Shown piece by piece: positions 1-5,946 of a stretch of DNA of 39,664 bases (its first letter is position 1; each line of letters starts with the position of its first letter). Position numbers and translations under genes: made by a program. This DNA is from Desulfosudis oleivorans (lineage in GTDB: Bacteria > Desulfobacterota > Desulfobacteria > Desulfobacterales > SURF-7), in the NCBI GenBank assembly GCA_020723305.1, contig DYJC01000030.1, forward strand, positions 1 to 39,664. The letters run 5' to 3'. Below the pieces are notes generated by a model. The model did no database searches and was not told where the DNA came from. It worked only from the letters and a program-made list of their open reading frames with translations.

Positions 1-73
1 TCAATTGTGGCCGAAAATGATTAAGCTTATGATTTAGAACAAATTTGCCGTGGCCGCTGATTTTTGGCGTTAT

Positions 74-85
74 CCTATGCATAGG
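74..85. promoter_or_regulatory. Perfect 12-bp palindrome upstream of higBA
   Basis: CCTATGCATAGG is fully self-complementary and ends 11 bp before the -35 hexamer of the higBA promoter. HigA-type antitoxins are known to autorepress by binding palindromes at their promoter, so this is a candidate operator. That role is an inference from position and symmetry only. Confidence 0.4.
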
Positions 86-96
86 CAAACTTCCTC

Positions 97-125
97 TTGA
101 CACCTGAAACGTCTCTGGTTACACT
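97..125 (+). promoter_or_regulatory. Sigma-70 promoter of higBA
   Basis: TTGACA (97-102) matches the -35 consensus exactly. A 17-bp spacer is followed by TACACT (120-125) as the -10 element. The expected transcription start lies at about 131-133, directly before the higB ATG at 134, so the toxin mRNA would have almost no leader. No Shine-Dalgarno sequence is visible before that ATG. AAACGT occurs at about 107-112 and again just before the ATG, possibly an extra regulator contact. Confidence 0.6.
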
Positions 126-133
126 TAAAACGT

Positions 134-412
134 ATGATTCAAAAATTTAAACATAAAGGGCTCAAACGATTATTCGAATCCGGCATCACCAGTGGTGTTG
201 ATTCTCAACATGTAGCTCGGATCAGAAAAATTCTCGCGCTTCTCGAAACGGCTGAAACTATAGAAGATATGGATTTGCCCGGCCTGAATCTCCACCCGCT
301 TAAGGGAAATCGTAAAGGAATTTGGGCGGTCAAGGTCAGTGGAAACTGGCGAATTACATTTAAGATTCAAAACGGTGATGCCTTTGATGTAAATTACGAA
401 GATTATCATTAG
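134..412 (+). CDS. higB: HigB-type toxin (RelE/ParE superfamily mRNA interferase)
   Basis: This 92-residue protein has the size and layout of HigB 'killer' toxins, which cleave mRNA on the ribosome. The visible signature is the central [16 protein letters not shown] block followed by GNWRITF, the strands that carry basic catalytic residues in this family, and a short acidic end. The toxin gene comes before the antitoxin gene, as is typical of higBA and the reverse of most type II modules. Its stop codon overlaps the Shine-Dalgarno of the next gene 9 bp downstream, so the two are co-transcribed. The ATG at 134 sits at the predicted transcription start without a ribosome-binding site, suggesting near-leaderless and perhaps weak translation. 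The family call is secure; cleavage activity is inferred. Confidence 0.88.
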   Translation: MIQKFKHKGLKRLFESGITSGVDSQHVARIRKILALLETAETIEDMDLPGLNLHPLKGNRKGIWAVKVSGNWRITFKIQNGDAFDVNYEDYH

Positions 413-420
413 GAGGAAAT

Positions 421-708
421 ATGAGCATGCATAATCCGCCCCATCCAGGCGATATTATAAGAGAATTCTGTGTGGATGCCTTAAACATTAGTGTGACAGA
501 AGCAGCCTGTTCACTGGGCGTCACCCGAAAAACGCTTTCAGCCTTATTAAATGGCCGCGCGGGCATCAGTCCAGAGATGGCATTAAGGTTATCTAAAGTT
601 TTCGGTCGCACTCCCGAGGGGTGGCTTCGGCTTCAGCTTCAATACGATCTTTGGAAAGCAAAACAATTGATTGATATAAGCGAATTGAAACGCATAGAAG
701 CAGCGTGA
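421..708 (+). CDS. higA: HigA-type antitoxin (XRE helix-turn-helix)
   Basis: This 95-residue antitoxin begins with the HigA hallmark [11 protein letters not shown] and carries an XRE/Cro-type helix-turn-helix at about residues 24-63. The recognition part is [18 protein letters not shown], followed by a typical [12 protein letters not shown] helix. HigA proteins neutralise HigB and repress their own promoter. Start choice is clear: AGGAGG overlaps the higB stop codon and lies 5 bp before the ATG. The probable operator is the palindrome at 74-85. The short C-terminal helix ends in [13 protein letters not shown], as in other HigA proteins. The pair is a complete and probably active module. Confidence 0.9.
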   Translation: MSMHNPPHPGDIIREFCVDALNISVTEAACSLGVTRKTLSALLNGRAGISPEMALRLSKVFGRTPEGWLRLQLQYDLWKAKQLIDISELKRIEAA

Positions 709-801
709 AATATGATTTTCGGATAACCCGGCATTAAACCGGACGCGGGACACAGTTGGTTTTTTCCCCGGTGTTTGATGCACCGCGCCGGTTAATTTTG
801 C

Positions 802-900
802 GTGTGTGCCAGGCATGGCACGTAGTTAGCGGGGTGGAAGTCCCCGTACCAGGTTTTCGCAGAGCCGAAGGTTAGGAGAAGTAGGGGGGCAGTCAGACCA
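802..900 (+). mobile_element. Group II intron remnant (5' end, domain I)
   Basis: The sequence opens with GTGTGTGCCAGGCATGGCAC and continues with GGGGTGGAAGTCCCC and GCAGAGCCGAAGGTTAGG. This order (GUGUG boundary, GCCAGGCAUGGC hairpin, a short stem enclosing GUGGAAGU, then a CGAAGGUUAG element) is the known 5' end of a class of bacterial group II introns. No reverse transcriptase gene or domain V follows, because the next 1 kb is TA genes, so this is a truncated relic. A GC-rich hairpin (CGGTG/CACCG near 770-786) lies just upstream, the kind of site some group II introns insert beside. The 3' limit is uncertain. Confidence 0.65.
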
Positions 901-964
901 AACTAACAGATTGAAAATTAATAAAATAGCTGTTAAACGTGGGGCCGTATAAGGTCTTAAAACC

Positions 965-1031
965 ATCTTTTTGACAGCAAAAAAGTTATTTTAAGAGAGT
1001 TCGATAATGAAAACCGGTATTCATTCCTCAG
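965..1031 (+). repeat. 67-bp direct repeat, copy 1
   Basis: It matches copy 2 at 1699-1765 at 64 of 67 positions by eye, running from ATCTTTTTGACAGC to TTCCTCAG. The copies are 734 bp apart and each precedes a toxin-antitoxin module. A TCAGACCAAA block lies upstream of both copies, about 60 bp further away from this one, so the homology may once have been longer. The unit contains an ATG preceded by a weak GAGAG sequence, but the frames after it differ and stop early. Confidence 0.85.
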
Positions 1032-1189
1032 GGATTTTTGGAACCCTTTATGTTTTTATGTTTGGATACAAATATTAAAATATAAAGGGTGTGCCTCTAA
1101 GCCCTATAAAACAAGAGGATTTACTTACAACCACTCGTTCTGCGCGGTCTCTGAACCGTAATGCAGGAAAAAAGGAGAGAGTTGAGAAC

Positions 1190-1372
1190 ATGACAACAAA
1201 AGAAAAAATTAAAGAGATTATAGAGGAACAACCAGAGGATGCCACTTACGAGGAAATAGTCCGGGAGCTGGCATTTGCAGGAATGGTTGATCGCGGTCTT
1301 AAAGATGCTCGTCAAGGGCGCTTGATTTCAAATGAAGATATGGGAAAGCGAATTCGGCTATGGCAGAAATAA
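1190..1372 (+). CDS. Small antitoxin of a ParDE/RelBE-type module
   Basis: This 60-residue acidic/basic helical protein resembles the short antitoxins found beside ParE/RelE toxins. It begins MTTKEKIKEIIEEQPEDATY, followed by EEIVRELAFAGMVDRGLKDA, and its C-terminal part would wrap the toxin. The reading frame stays open upstream to 1091, but the ATG at 1190 has a good GGAGAG Shine-Dalgarno and fits the family length, so I chose it. It overlaps the toxin gene by 13 bp, so translation is coupled. The exact antitoxin family is uncertain because no classic ribbon-helix-helix or Phd signature is obvious. The partner gene and its position support the role. Confidence 0.75.
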   Translation: MTTKEKIKEIIEEQPEDATYEEIVRELAFAGMVDRGLKDARQGRLISNEDMGKRIRLWQK

Positions 1373-1653
1373 GATGGACAGATGAGGCCGCGATTTGGCT
1401 GGAAGACATCTATAAATACATTGCTGAAGATAATCCGGAAGCTGCAGGACGTGTTGCAGATGGAATATATCAAAAGGTACAGGTACTGTCCGAGTTTCCG
1501 GAAATAGGATACTTCTATCGTACAGAGGTGGAAGGTGATATCCGAGTGCTCCTTTATGGCCATTATCGTATAGCATATCTGTTTCGTACTCCAGATATTG
1601 TTGAAATTTTGGGAATCTTCCACGGTGCTCTGGATATGAGGCGTTACTTATAA
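1360..1653 (+). CDS. ParE/RelE-family toxin
   Basis: This 97-residue protein has the ParE layout: an N-terminal strand (AEIRWTDEAAIWLEDIYKYI), a helical hairpin (NPEAAGRVADGIYQKVQVL), then FPEIGYFYRTEVEGDIRVLLYGHYRIAYLF and a closing VEILGIFHGALDMRR segment. The YRIAYLF and HGALDMRR blocks are typical of ParE/RelE superfamily toxins, which target either gyrase or ribosome-bound mRNA. Sequence by eye favours the ParE side, but the target cannot be fixed. It starts inside the antitoxin gene and has no separate promoter. Copies of a 67-bp repeat lie on both sides of this two-gene unit. Confidence 0.85.
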   Translation: MAEIRWTDEAAIWLEDIYKYIAEDNPEAAGRVADGIYQKVQVLSEFPEIGYFYRTEVEGDIRVLLYGHYRIAYLFRTPDIVEILGIFHGALDMRRYL

Positions 1654-1698
1654 ATTAAGAAGATAGCCCAAATCCTATGGCACTACTCAGACCAAATT

Positions 1699-1765
1699 AT
1701 CTTTTTGACAGCAAAAAAGTGGTTTTAAGAGAGTTCGATAATGAAAACCGGTATTCTTTCCTCAG
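1699..1765 (+). repeat. 67-bp direct repeat, copy 2
   Basis: This is the second copy of the repeat at 965-1031, with three visible substitutions. It ends 12 bp before the -35 of the yefM-yoeB promoter. Together the two copies bracket the ParDE-like pair, so homologous recombination between them would delete exactly that module and one repeat. Confidence 0.85.
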
Positions 1766-1777
1766 TTAAAACAATTA

Positions 1778-1806
1778 TTGACAATATGTACGGATAGACG
1801 TACGTT
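1778..1806 (+). promoter_or_regulatory. Promoter and operator of yefM-yoeB
   Basis: TTGACA (1778-1783) and TACGTT (1801-1806) are separated by 17 bp, an ideal sigma-70 spacing. An inverted repeat, GTACG (1788-1792) and CGTAC (1799-1803), lies inside the spacer and reaches into the -10. YefM antitoxins are known to repress by binding TGTACA-like palindromes at this position, and TGTACG here is one base different. The operator role is therefore a well-grounded inference. Confidence 0.65.
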
Positions 1807-1828
1807 AGTTTAAAAAGTGAGGTGAAAT

Positions 1829-2071
1829 ATGCCGACATTATCAGCCACGGAGGCACGTACAAAACTATATCGTCTTATAGACCAAACCTCCTTGTCGCAT
1901 GAGCCTATTGTAATAACAAGTAAAAGGGGTAATGCGGTTCTTCTGTCCGAAGATGACTGGCGGGCAATTCAAGAGACAATGTTTCTTTTGAACATTCCGG
2001 GAATGCGTGAGTCTATTCGTGAGGGTTTGGCAACACCTGTTGCGGATTGCAAAGAGGAACTCGATTGGTAA
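1829..2071 (+). CDS. yefM: YefM/Phd-family antitoxin
   Basis: This 80-residue protein has the Phd/YefM N-terminal DNA-binding fold: LSATEARTKLYRLIDQ, then EPIVITSKRGNAVLLSEDDW, followed by a C-terminal toxin-binding tail (SIREGLATPVADCKEELDW). The motif ITSKRGNAVLLSEDDW is diagnostic. An AGGTG Shine-Dalgarno lies 6 bp before the ATG. The protein should bind the GTACG/CGTAC operator in the promoter just upstream and neutralise the RNase encoded next. The yoeB start codon lies within its last codons. Confidence 0.92.
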   Translation: MPTLSATEARTKLYRLIDQTSLSHEPIVITSKRGNAVLLSEDDWRAIQETMFLLNIPGMRESIREGLATPVADCKEELDW

Positions 2072-2331
2072 ATTACAAGGTAATATTTACCAAACAGGCT
2101 CAAAAAGATGCTAAAAAGCTTTCAGCTTCTGGGCTCAAGGCTAAGGCTGAGCAATTAATCGAAATTTTGTGTGACAATCCTTATCAGACCCCTCCTTTCT
2201 ACGAAAAGCTTGTTGGCGATTTGGCAGGCGCTTTTTCACGCCGTATTAATATTCAGCACCGGCTGGTCTATGAAGTAATTGAAGATGAAAAAATAGTAAA
2301 AGTTATCCGTATGTGGACTCATTATGAATAG
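2065..2331 (+). CDS. yoeB: YoeB-family mRNA interferase toxin
   Basis: From the TTG at 2065 this is an 88-residue protein beginning MVNYKVIFTKQAQKDAKKL, matching the length and start of YoeB toxins. The frame stays open to another TTG at 2047, but the later one has AGAGGAA in front and gives the family N-terminus. Catalytic residues expected from E. coli YoeB (Glu46, Arg65, His83, Tyr84) have counterparts here: Glu47, Arg66 within QHRLVYE, and His86-Tyr87 near the C-terminus. It is therefore likely an active ribosome-dependent endoribonuclease. The gene overlaps the antitoxin stop by 7 bp, a coupling typical of the family. Confidence 0.92.
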   Translation: MVNYKVIFTKQAQKDAKKLSASGLKAKAEQLIEILCDNPYQTPPFYEKLVGDLAGAFSRRINIQHRLVYEVIEDEKIVKVIRMWTHYE

Positions 2332-2480
2332 TTGAGCAGAAAAAATCTTCCAAAACATAAGTAAGCTTTACGTAAGAATATAAGCGTGGGTTTGGAAAAG
2401 ATCAATAAATTTTATCCTGACATTACCATTGCCGAACAGCATATCAACCCGTTCCGGATAAGGATTGATTCGAACGGCAA

Positions 2481-3464
2481 TCAAGCATTGATCCTGAAAA
2501 AATATTGGTTGAATTTTTCCTCCGGGATGTTCCGGAACAGTTTGACAATCAGGTATGTGACACCAAGTGAAAAAAGAAGCCTCCCGGCGAGAATGCCGGA
2601 CAGATGGCCGCCAATCGCCATCATGAGCAAGGTGTCTTCAATCAGGCTGTGAGTGAGGCCCATCAGGGTGAGCGAAAAAAATATGTCCCGGTTGCTCATG
2701 CTCCCGGAGCGGGTTTCCTGGATGATGAGCCCGCCCCCGTAAGTGATTCCCATCAGCATGCCGATGATCGTAATGGGCGCGGCATTTCTGCCGATTCCCA
2801 ATGCGGAAAGAATCGGTGCGAGCAGCCTGGTAAGGAGCTGTGTCAGGCCGATATACCTCAGAAATTTCATGACCAGCAGCAGAACAATGATGATCAGGAA
2901 AATGTACAATACATTTTTGCATTCCCCCATTATCCACATAGGCCAGGAAACATTCCGGCTGGGGGGATTCCAGAGCATGGTGAAGGGTTCTTGCAGAGAG
3001 CCACTCCATGTGTAGATCTGATGCAATATCCAGCCGAGTACAAAAGCACCGATAAGCCGGAGAAGGAGCATGGCCCGAAAACGCGGGCCTGATTTCTGGG
3101 CAATCCTAAGTTCCACCGGCAGTGAGTGGGCAACCAGCATCAGGGTCGTGAGGATCGTAACCTGGGCAACCGATAATGATGCGGCTGGTGCCAGGGAGGC
3201 AAACACGATCATCGCCCCATAGAGATTGGTCAACATGGCAGTTGCCCATACAAACCCCATGCTTCCCGGTAGCCCGATCAGCTCCATCACCGGAGAAAGA
3301 ATCATTCCAATATAGGCTGTCAAACCGAATTCATTGAACAGTTTGGTCAGAATGATGATGGGGATGGTTATTTTAAACAGGGCAACGCTGGTTCGAACCG
3401 CGTCTTGGAAAATATTTTTGACATTGTTCAGAATGGTTACAAGAATTGTGTTTCTGCTTTTCAT
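2481..3464 (-). CDS. Nucleoside-recognition (Gate) domain membrane protein
   Basis: This 327-residue integral membrane protein has about eight hydrophobic segments arranged as two similar halves, each containing a Gate/nucleoside-recognition block. The first half has MGFVWATAMLTNLYGAMIVF and the second GMLMGITYGGGLIIQETRSG followed by THSLIEDTLLMMAIGG. The family occurs in nucleoside transporters, SpmA/SpmB and FeoB, and the substrate of this stand-alone type is not known. It lies 45 bp downstream of the metF-type gene on the same strand and is probably co-transcribed with it. The Shine-Dalgarno is weak (AGGGTAACCC), as expected for a coupled second gene. I do not assign a substrate. Confidence 0.7.
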   Translation of the reverse strand: MKSRNTILVTILNNVKNIFQDAVRTSVALFKITIPIIILTKLFNEFGLTAYIGMILSPVMELIGLPGSMGFVWATAMLTNLYGAMIVFASLAPAASLSVAQVTILTTLMLVAHSLPVELRIAQKSGPRFRAMLLLRLIGAFVLGWILHQIYTWSGSLQEPFTMLWNPPSRNVSWPMWIMGECKNVLYIFLIIIVLLLVMKFLRYIGLTQLLTRLLAPILSALGIGRNAAPITIIGMLMGITYGGGLIIQETRSGSMSNRDIFFSLTLMGLTHSLIEDTLLMMAIGGHLSGILAGRLLFSLGVTYLIVKLFRNIPEEKFNQYFFRINA

Positions 3465-3509
3465 TCAGGGTTACCCTATCAATCGTTTTTGAATTACCGG
3501 AAAAAGATG

Positions 3510-5003
3510 TTATTTCTGATGGTCCCTTTCAAGGTGGAAATTGATCCAGGACGAGGTTTTGTTCAGCGCCCAGTTCCGCGGAGGAACGGCTTTTTGGATA
3601 AAGTTTCCGGTTGCCTTGCCGTATTGTAATCTGGTATACGCCCGGACCCAGATACAGAGTTTGTCCGGGTGAACCTCGCAATATCCTTCCCGGCTTCCGC
3701 CGCAGGGCCCGTTTCTAGTATGCTTGGGGCATCTGGATTCGGGGCATTGGAATGCCACATGTTGAATACCGCAGTCTCCGCAGCTCCGGCAGGATAGAAG
3801 TAAAATTTTAACCGGGTCTTCAAGGAGATATTTCAGCAGCCATGATTTACCGTTTTGATCGATCATGCCGGCGATTTTTTTGAAGAGCGGCGCCATAAAT
3901 GATTTTTTGTTAAAAAAAAGATCATGCGCAGCATTCAATATCGTATATGGCAAAAGATCGAAAAGTTTGCTTTTCAGATCATGTTTCACGGAATTCGAAT
4001 CCGCTTCGATTTTCTGCTTTGGAAACATATAATAGGTTTTTTCATGACTGTGATTGTATTCATGCAGAAAATCCTGCCAGGAGTCCTGGATTACATCCAT
4101 CCGGTCCAGAATGGCGCCAACGGTTTTAAAGCTTTTATGAACCCCGCCAATATGGATCCCCCGATATCCCAGGCCCTTTAAAATCACACCCAGCTTTGCC
4201 GTTCTCTCGATAGCGGATTTCAATCCCTGTTTAGGCGTTTCCCACTCCCTCATGACTTTTTTGTACAGATCATCTGGAAGATAAGCACCAGGGACCTTCC
4301 CGCTGTTCATGGCTCTTGCGGATCTGGGACTCAGCAGGTAAGCCGAACCGATCACCGGAATACGGTAGTTTTTATTTTTTTTATGATGCGTCATGAGTTC
4401 TTGAAATTTTTTCGCATCATACCCCAGTTGCGTGATCACAAAAGAAGCTCCGGCCTCAATCTTTCTGTTCAGTTTGTTATATTGCGCATAGCATTCCGCT
4501 TCGGTGGTTTTAAATGGAGAGACAGCACAACCTGTAAAAAAATCATCCGGATCACCGGATGCAGCCAGTTTGCTGCTTAAAGATTTCAGCATGGAACAAA
4601 GGATTGTGGAATCCAGATCAAACACCGGGGTTCCTTGTCCGCCAAAACCTTTGCCCGTATAATCTCCGGTCAGTGCCAGAATATTCTTCATCCCCATCCG
4701 CGCCAGTTGAAGTGCGCGGCTTTCCATACCGACCCGGTTCATGTCCCTGCATGTAAAATGGACAATAACATCCAGTCCTTGTTTAAAGATTTCATATCCC
4801 AGTACATCCGGGCTCAGGGAAGGATTTCCGCCTGGATTATCGGTCATGGTAACCGCACACACACGACCGTCGGCAAAGGCGTCCTTAGCAATTCCAAGAA
4901 TCGTATCGGTAGTTCTGCCGGTGGATTCACGTCCCGGAACCAGTTCAACCGTCACAACAAAATTATCGGGAGCCAGGATTTCATGGTTAAAAATACGCAG
5001 CAT
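3510..5003 (-). CDS. metF: Methylenetetrahydrofolate reductase with C-terminal Cys-rich (MetV-like) domain
   Basis: This 497-residue two-domain protein begins with a MetF-type TIM barrel (about residues 1-310), which reduces methylenetetrahydrofolate to methyl-THF in methionine synthesis or the Wood-Ljungdahl methyl branch. It shows VTVELVPGRE, the TMTDNPGGNPSLSP loop, ILALTGDY and the QLGYDAKKF strand. After a linker comes a domain with eight cysteines at about 405, 408, 411, 420, 425, 434, 442 and 450 (CRSCGDCG, CPESRCPK, NGPCGGS), the MetV-like zinc/Fe-S domain known as a separate subunit in acetogens. The two are fused here. Such reductases may use ferredoxin or another low-potential donor rather than NADH. 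AGGAGAT lies 5 bp before the ATG. A candidate FNR-type site at 5068-5081 is suitably placed to activate it. Confidence 0.88.
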   Translation of the reverse strand: MLRIFNHEILAPDNFVVTVELVPGRESTGRTTDTILGIAKDAFADGRVCAVTMTDNPGGNPSLSPDVLGYEIFKQGLDVIVHFTCRDMNRVGMESRALQLARMGMKNILALTGDYTGKGFGGQGTPVFDLDSTILCSMLKSLSSKLAASGDPDDFFTGCAVSPFKTTEAECYAQYNKLNRKIEAGASFVITQLGYDAKKFQELMTHHKKNKNYRIPVIGSAYLLSPRSARAMNSGKVPGAYLPDDLYKKVMREWETPKQGLKSAIERTAKLGVILKGLGYRGIHIGGVHKSFKTVGAILDRMDVIQDSWQDFLHEYNHSHEKTYYMFPKQKIEADSNSVKHDLKSKLFDLLPYTILNAAHDLFFNKKSFMAPLFKKIAGMIDQNGKSWLLKYLLEDPVKILLLSCRSCGDCGIQHVAFQCPESRCPKHTRNGPCGGSREGYCEVHPDKLCIWVRAYTRLQYGKATGNFIQKAVPPRNWALNKTSSWINFHLERDHQK

Positions 5004-5067
5004 CTTTTATCTCCTTTTGTTATTTTTTAAAGCAAAAAGAGCGTATCCAATAAGCATGGGAAAAACA

Positions 5068-5081
5068 TTGATATAGGTCAA
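5068..5081 (-). promoter_or_regulatory. FNR/CRP-family operator candidate (metF side)
   Basis: The plus strand reads TTGAT-ATAG-GTCAA, a 9-of-10 match to the FNR consensus TTGAT-N4-ATCAA and also close to the HcpR type TTGAC-N4-GTCAA. On the minus strand, TACGCT (5045-5040) is placed so that a start near 5033 would be about 41.5 bp from the site centre, the standard class II activator distance. Binding is inferred. Confidence 0.55.
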
Positions 5082-5208
5082 GAGATACCCCCAAAAAATC
5101 AAAAGGCAACAAAATGAAAACATTCTGAAAGCCATGATTAATTCTGCAGAATGGAATTTTCAAGAAAAATGGTCGAGTGATGGTTTGAAAAGATTTGTTT
5201 TCTGTGCT

Positions 5209-5226
5209 GAAGATCCAGAGATCTTC
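5209..5226. repeat. Perfect inverted repeat GAAGATC-CAGA-GATCTTC
   Basis: Seven-base arms flank a 4-base centre. It lies midway between the two FNR-like sites. It has no U-tract on either strand, so a terminator is unlikely and an operator is more plausible. The function is unknown. Confidence 0.4.
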
Positions 5227-5249
5227 TGAAAAAATAGAAAAGCCTATTC

Positions 5250-5263
5250 TTGATCTAAGTCAA
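5250..5263 (+). promoter_or_regulatory. FNR/CRP-family operator candidate (hemerythrin side)
   Basis: TTGAT-CTAA-GTCAA has the same half-site pair as the site at 5068-5081. It is centred about 136 bp upstream of the hemerythrin ATG, the first gene of the long plus-strand cluster that ends with nap genes. I found no convincing -10 at exact class II spacing, so the promoter position is open. An anaerobic or nitrogen-oxide regulator is the likely binder. Confidence 0.55.
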
Positions 5264-5392
5264 TTCGTATTCACGAAAAATAGAGTAATCGATTTTACAT
5301 AGACATTTTTCACTTGATATATGAAAAAAATGAAGGTGTGATTTTTGCTGCCACAGCTGTAATTAACGGGTAAATCTATTTGAGGCTATGAA

Positions 5393-5941
5393 ATGAAATC
5401 AATCGATATCCTGGTAAAAGAACATCAGCTTATTGGCCGGTATCTGGATGTCCTGGTTCAATCAAAAGAGAAACTTGAAAAAGGGGATCAGCCTCAAGTT
5501 GTGTTTTTTCAACATGCGATTGAATTTTCTAAAAAATATACGGATCAATTTCATCATTTTAAAGAAGAGTATCTGATGTTTGGTTTATTGGCCCAAAAAG
5601 AACAGGGCTTATTGGATGGACAGATTGGCGAACTTCGATATCAGCATGAAAGATGTCGCCATTGCATCCGTGAGATTGAAAAATCCATCCAAAATCATTT
5701 TGATTCAGATGAAATGAAAACCAGTCATCTGCTTGAAAACTTGTCAGGATATATCTCTTTGCTAAACCGGCATATCTTTCGGGAAGATCATGTTTTTTTC
5801 CCCTTGGCCGGCAAAAGTCTCACTTGCGAAGATGATGAATATTTGATCAATCAATTCAAGAATCAGGAAATAAATATGGGGAGGCATAACTTTTCCTCGG
5901 AAATGAAATCACTTGTGAAACAGATGACAATGTTGGTGTAA
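5393..5941 (+). CDS. Hemerythrin-like (HHE domain) protein
   Basis: This 182-residue, mostly helical protein has HHE/hemerythrin iron-binding elements in order: KEHQLIGRYLDVL near the N-terminus, FHHFKEEYLMF at about 53-64, QHERCRHCI at about 83-91, and LLNRHIFREDHVFFPLA at about 122-139. The His and Glu ligands needed for a di-iron site are present. Family members bind O2 or NO, sense them, or repair iron-sulfur centres. The sequence alone cannot decide among these. It is the first gene of a 12-kb same-strand cluster that includes nap genes, and follows an FNR-like site, which favours a role in O2 or NO defence. A GAGG Shine-Dalgarno lies about 8 bp upstream. The next gene follows after 5 bp. 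Confidence 0.85.
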   Translation: MKSIDILVKEHQLIGRYLDVLVQSKEKLEKGDQPQVVFFQHAIEFSKKYTDQFHHFKEEYLMFGLLAQKEQGLLDGQIGELRYQHERCRHCIREIEKSIQNHFDSDEMKTSHLLENLSGYISLLNRHIFREDHVFFPLAGKSLTCEDDEYLINQFKNQEINMGRHNFSSEMKSLVKQMTMLV

Positions 5942-5946
5942 AAAAA

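Larger units (their letters stand above)
709..1189. other. Non-coding accessory stretch between TA modules
   Basis: This 481-bp stretch holds no convincing gene. It contains an imperfect inverted repeat around 733-796 (AAACCGG on the left, CGCGCCGGTT on the right), then the 5' end of a group II intron (about 802-900), an AT-rich part, and the first copy of the 67-bp repeat (965-1031). A short reading frame starts at the ATG inside that repeat (1009) but stops after 23 codons and is not supported. The last part precedes the ParDE-like module and should hold its promoter, which I could not place with confidence. Confidence 0.5.
5004..5392. promoter_or_regulatory. Divergent regulatory region, metF-type gene / hemerythrin cluster
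   Basis: This 389-bp region is AT-rich, has no gene, and is dense in symmetrical sequences. Besides the two FNR-like sites listed separately it contains the perfect palindrome ATTCTGCAGAAT (5141-5152) and a GAAGATC/GATCTTC inverted repeat. It must hold the promoters of both diverging units. Near the right end, AGGTGT-N5-TTGCT (5334-5349) has the GG-N10-GC spacing of sigma-54 promoters but a poor -24 half, so I do not call it. Confidence 0.6.

Noticed and set aside
720..800. Inverted repeat AAACCGG...CCGGTT that might be an integron attC site beside the TA genes
   Set aside because: The conserved core GTTRRRY and matching RYYYAAC ends are not present, and only one such structure was seen. A hairpin next to the intron boundary explains it as well.
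1009..1080. Short frame MKTGIHSSG... starting within repeat copy 1
   Set aside because: It has 23 codons; the matching frame in copy 2 diverges and stops after 18 codons. No family resemblance.
2604..3092. Open 162-codon frame on the plus strand inside the gate-protein gene
   Set aside because: It is antisense to a well-supported membrane protein, has low-complexity polar composition and no ribosome-binding site.
5334..5349. GG-N10-GC spacing (AGGTGT-N5-TTGCT) upstream of the hemerythrin gene, possible sigma-54 promoter
   Set aside because: The -24 half lacks CAC, no enhancer palindrome is placed for it, and such GG-N10-GC matches arise by chance. The FNR-like site is the better signal.
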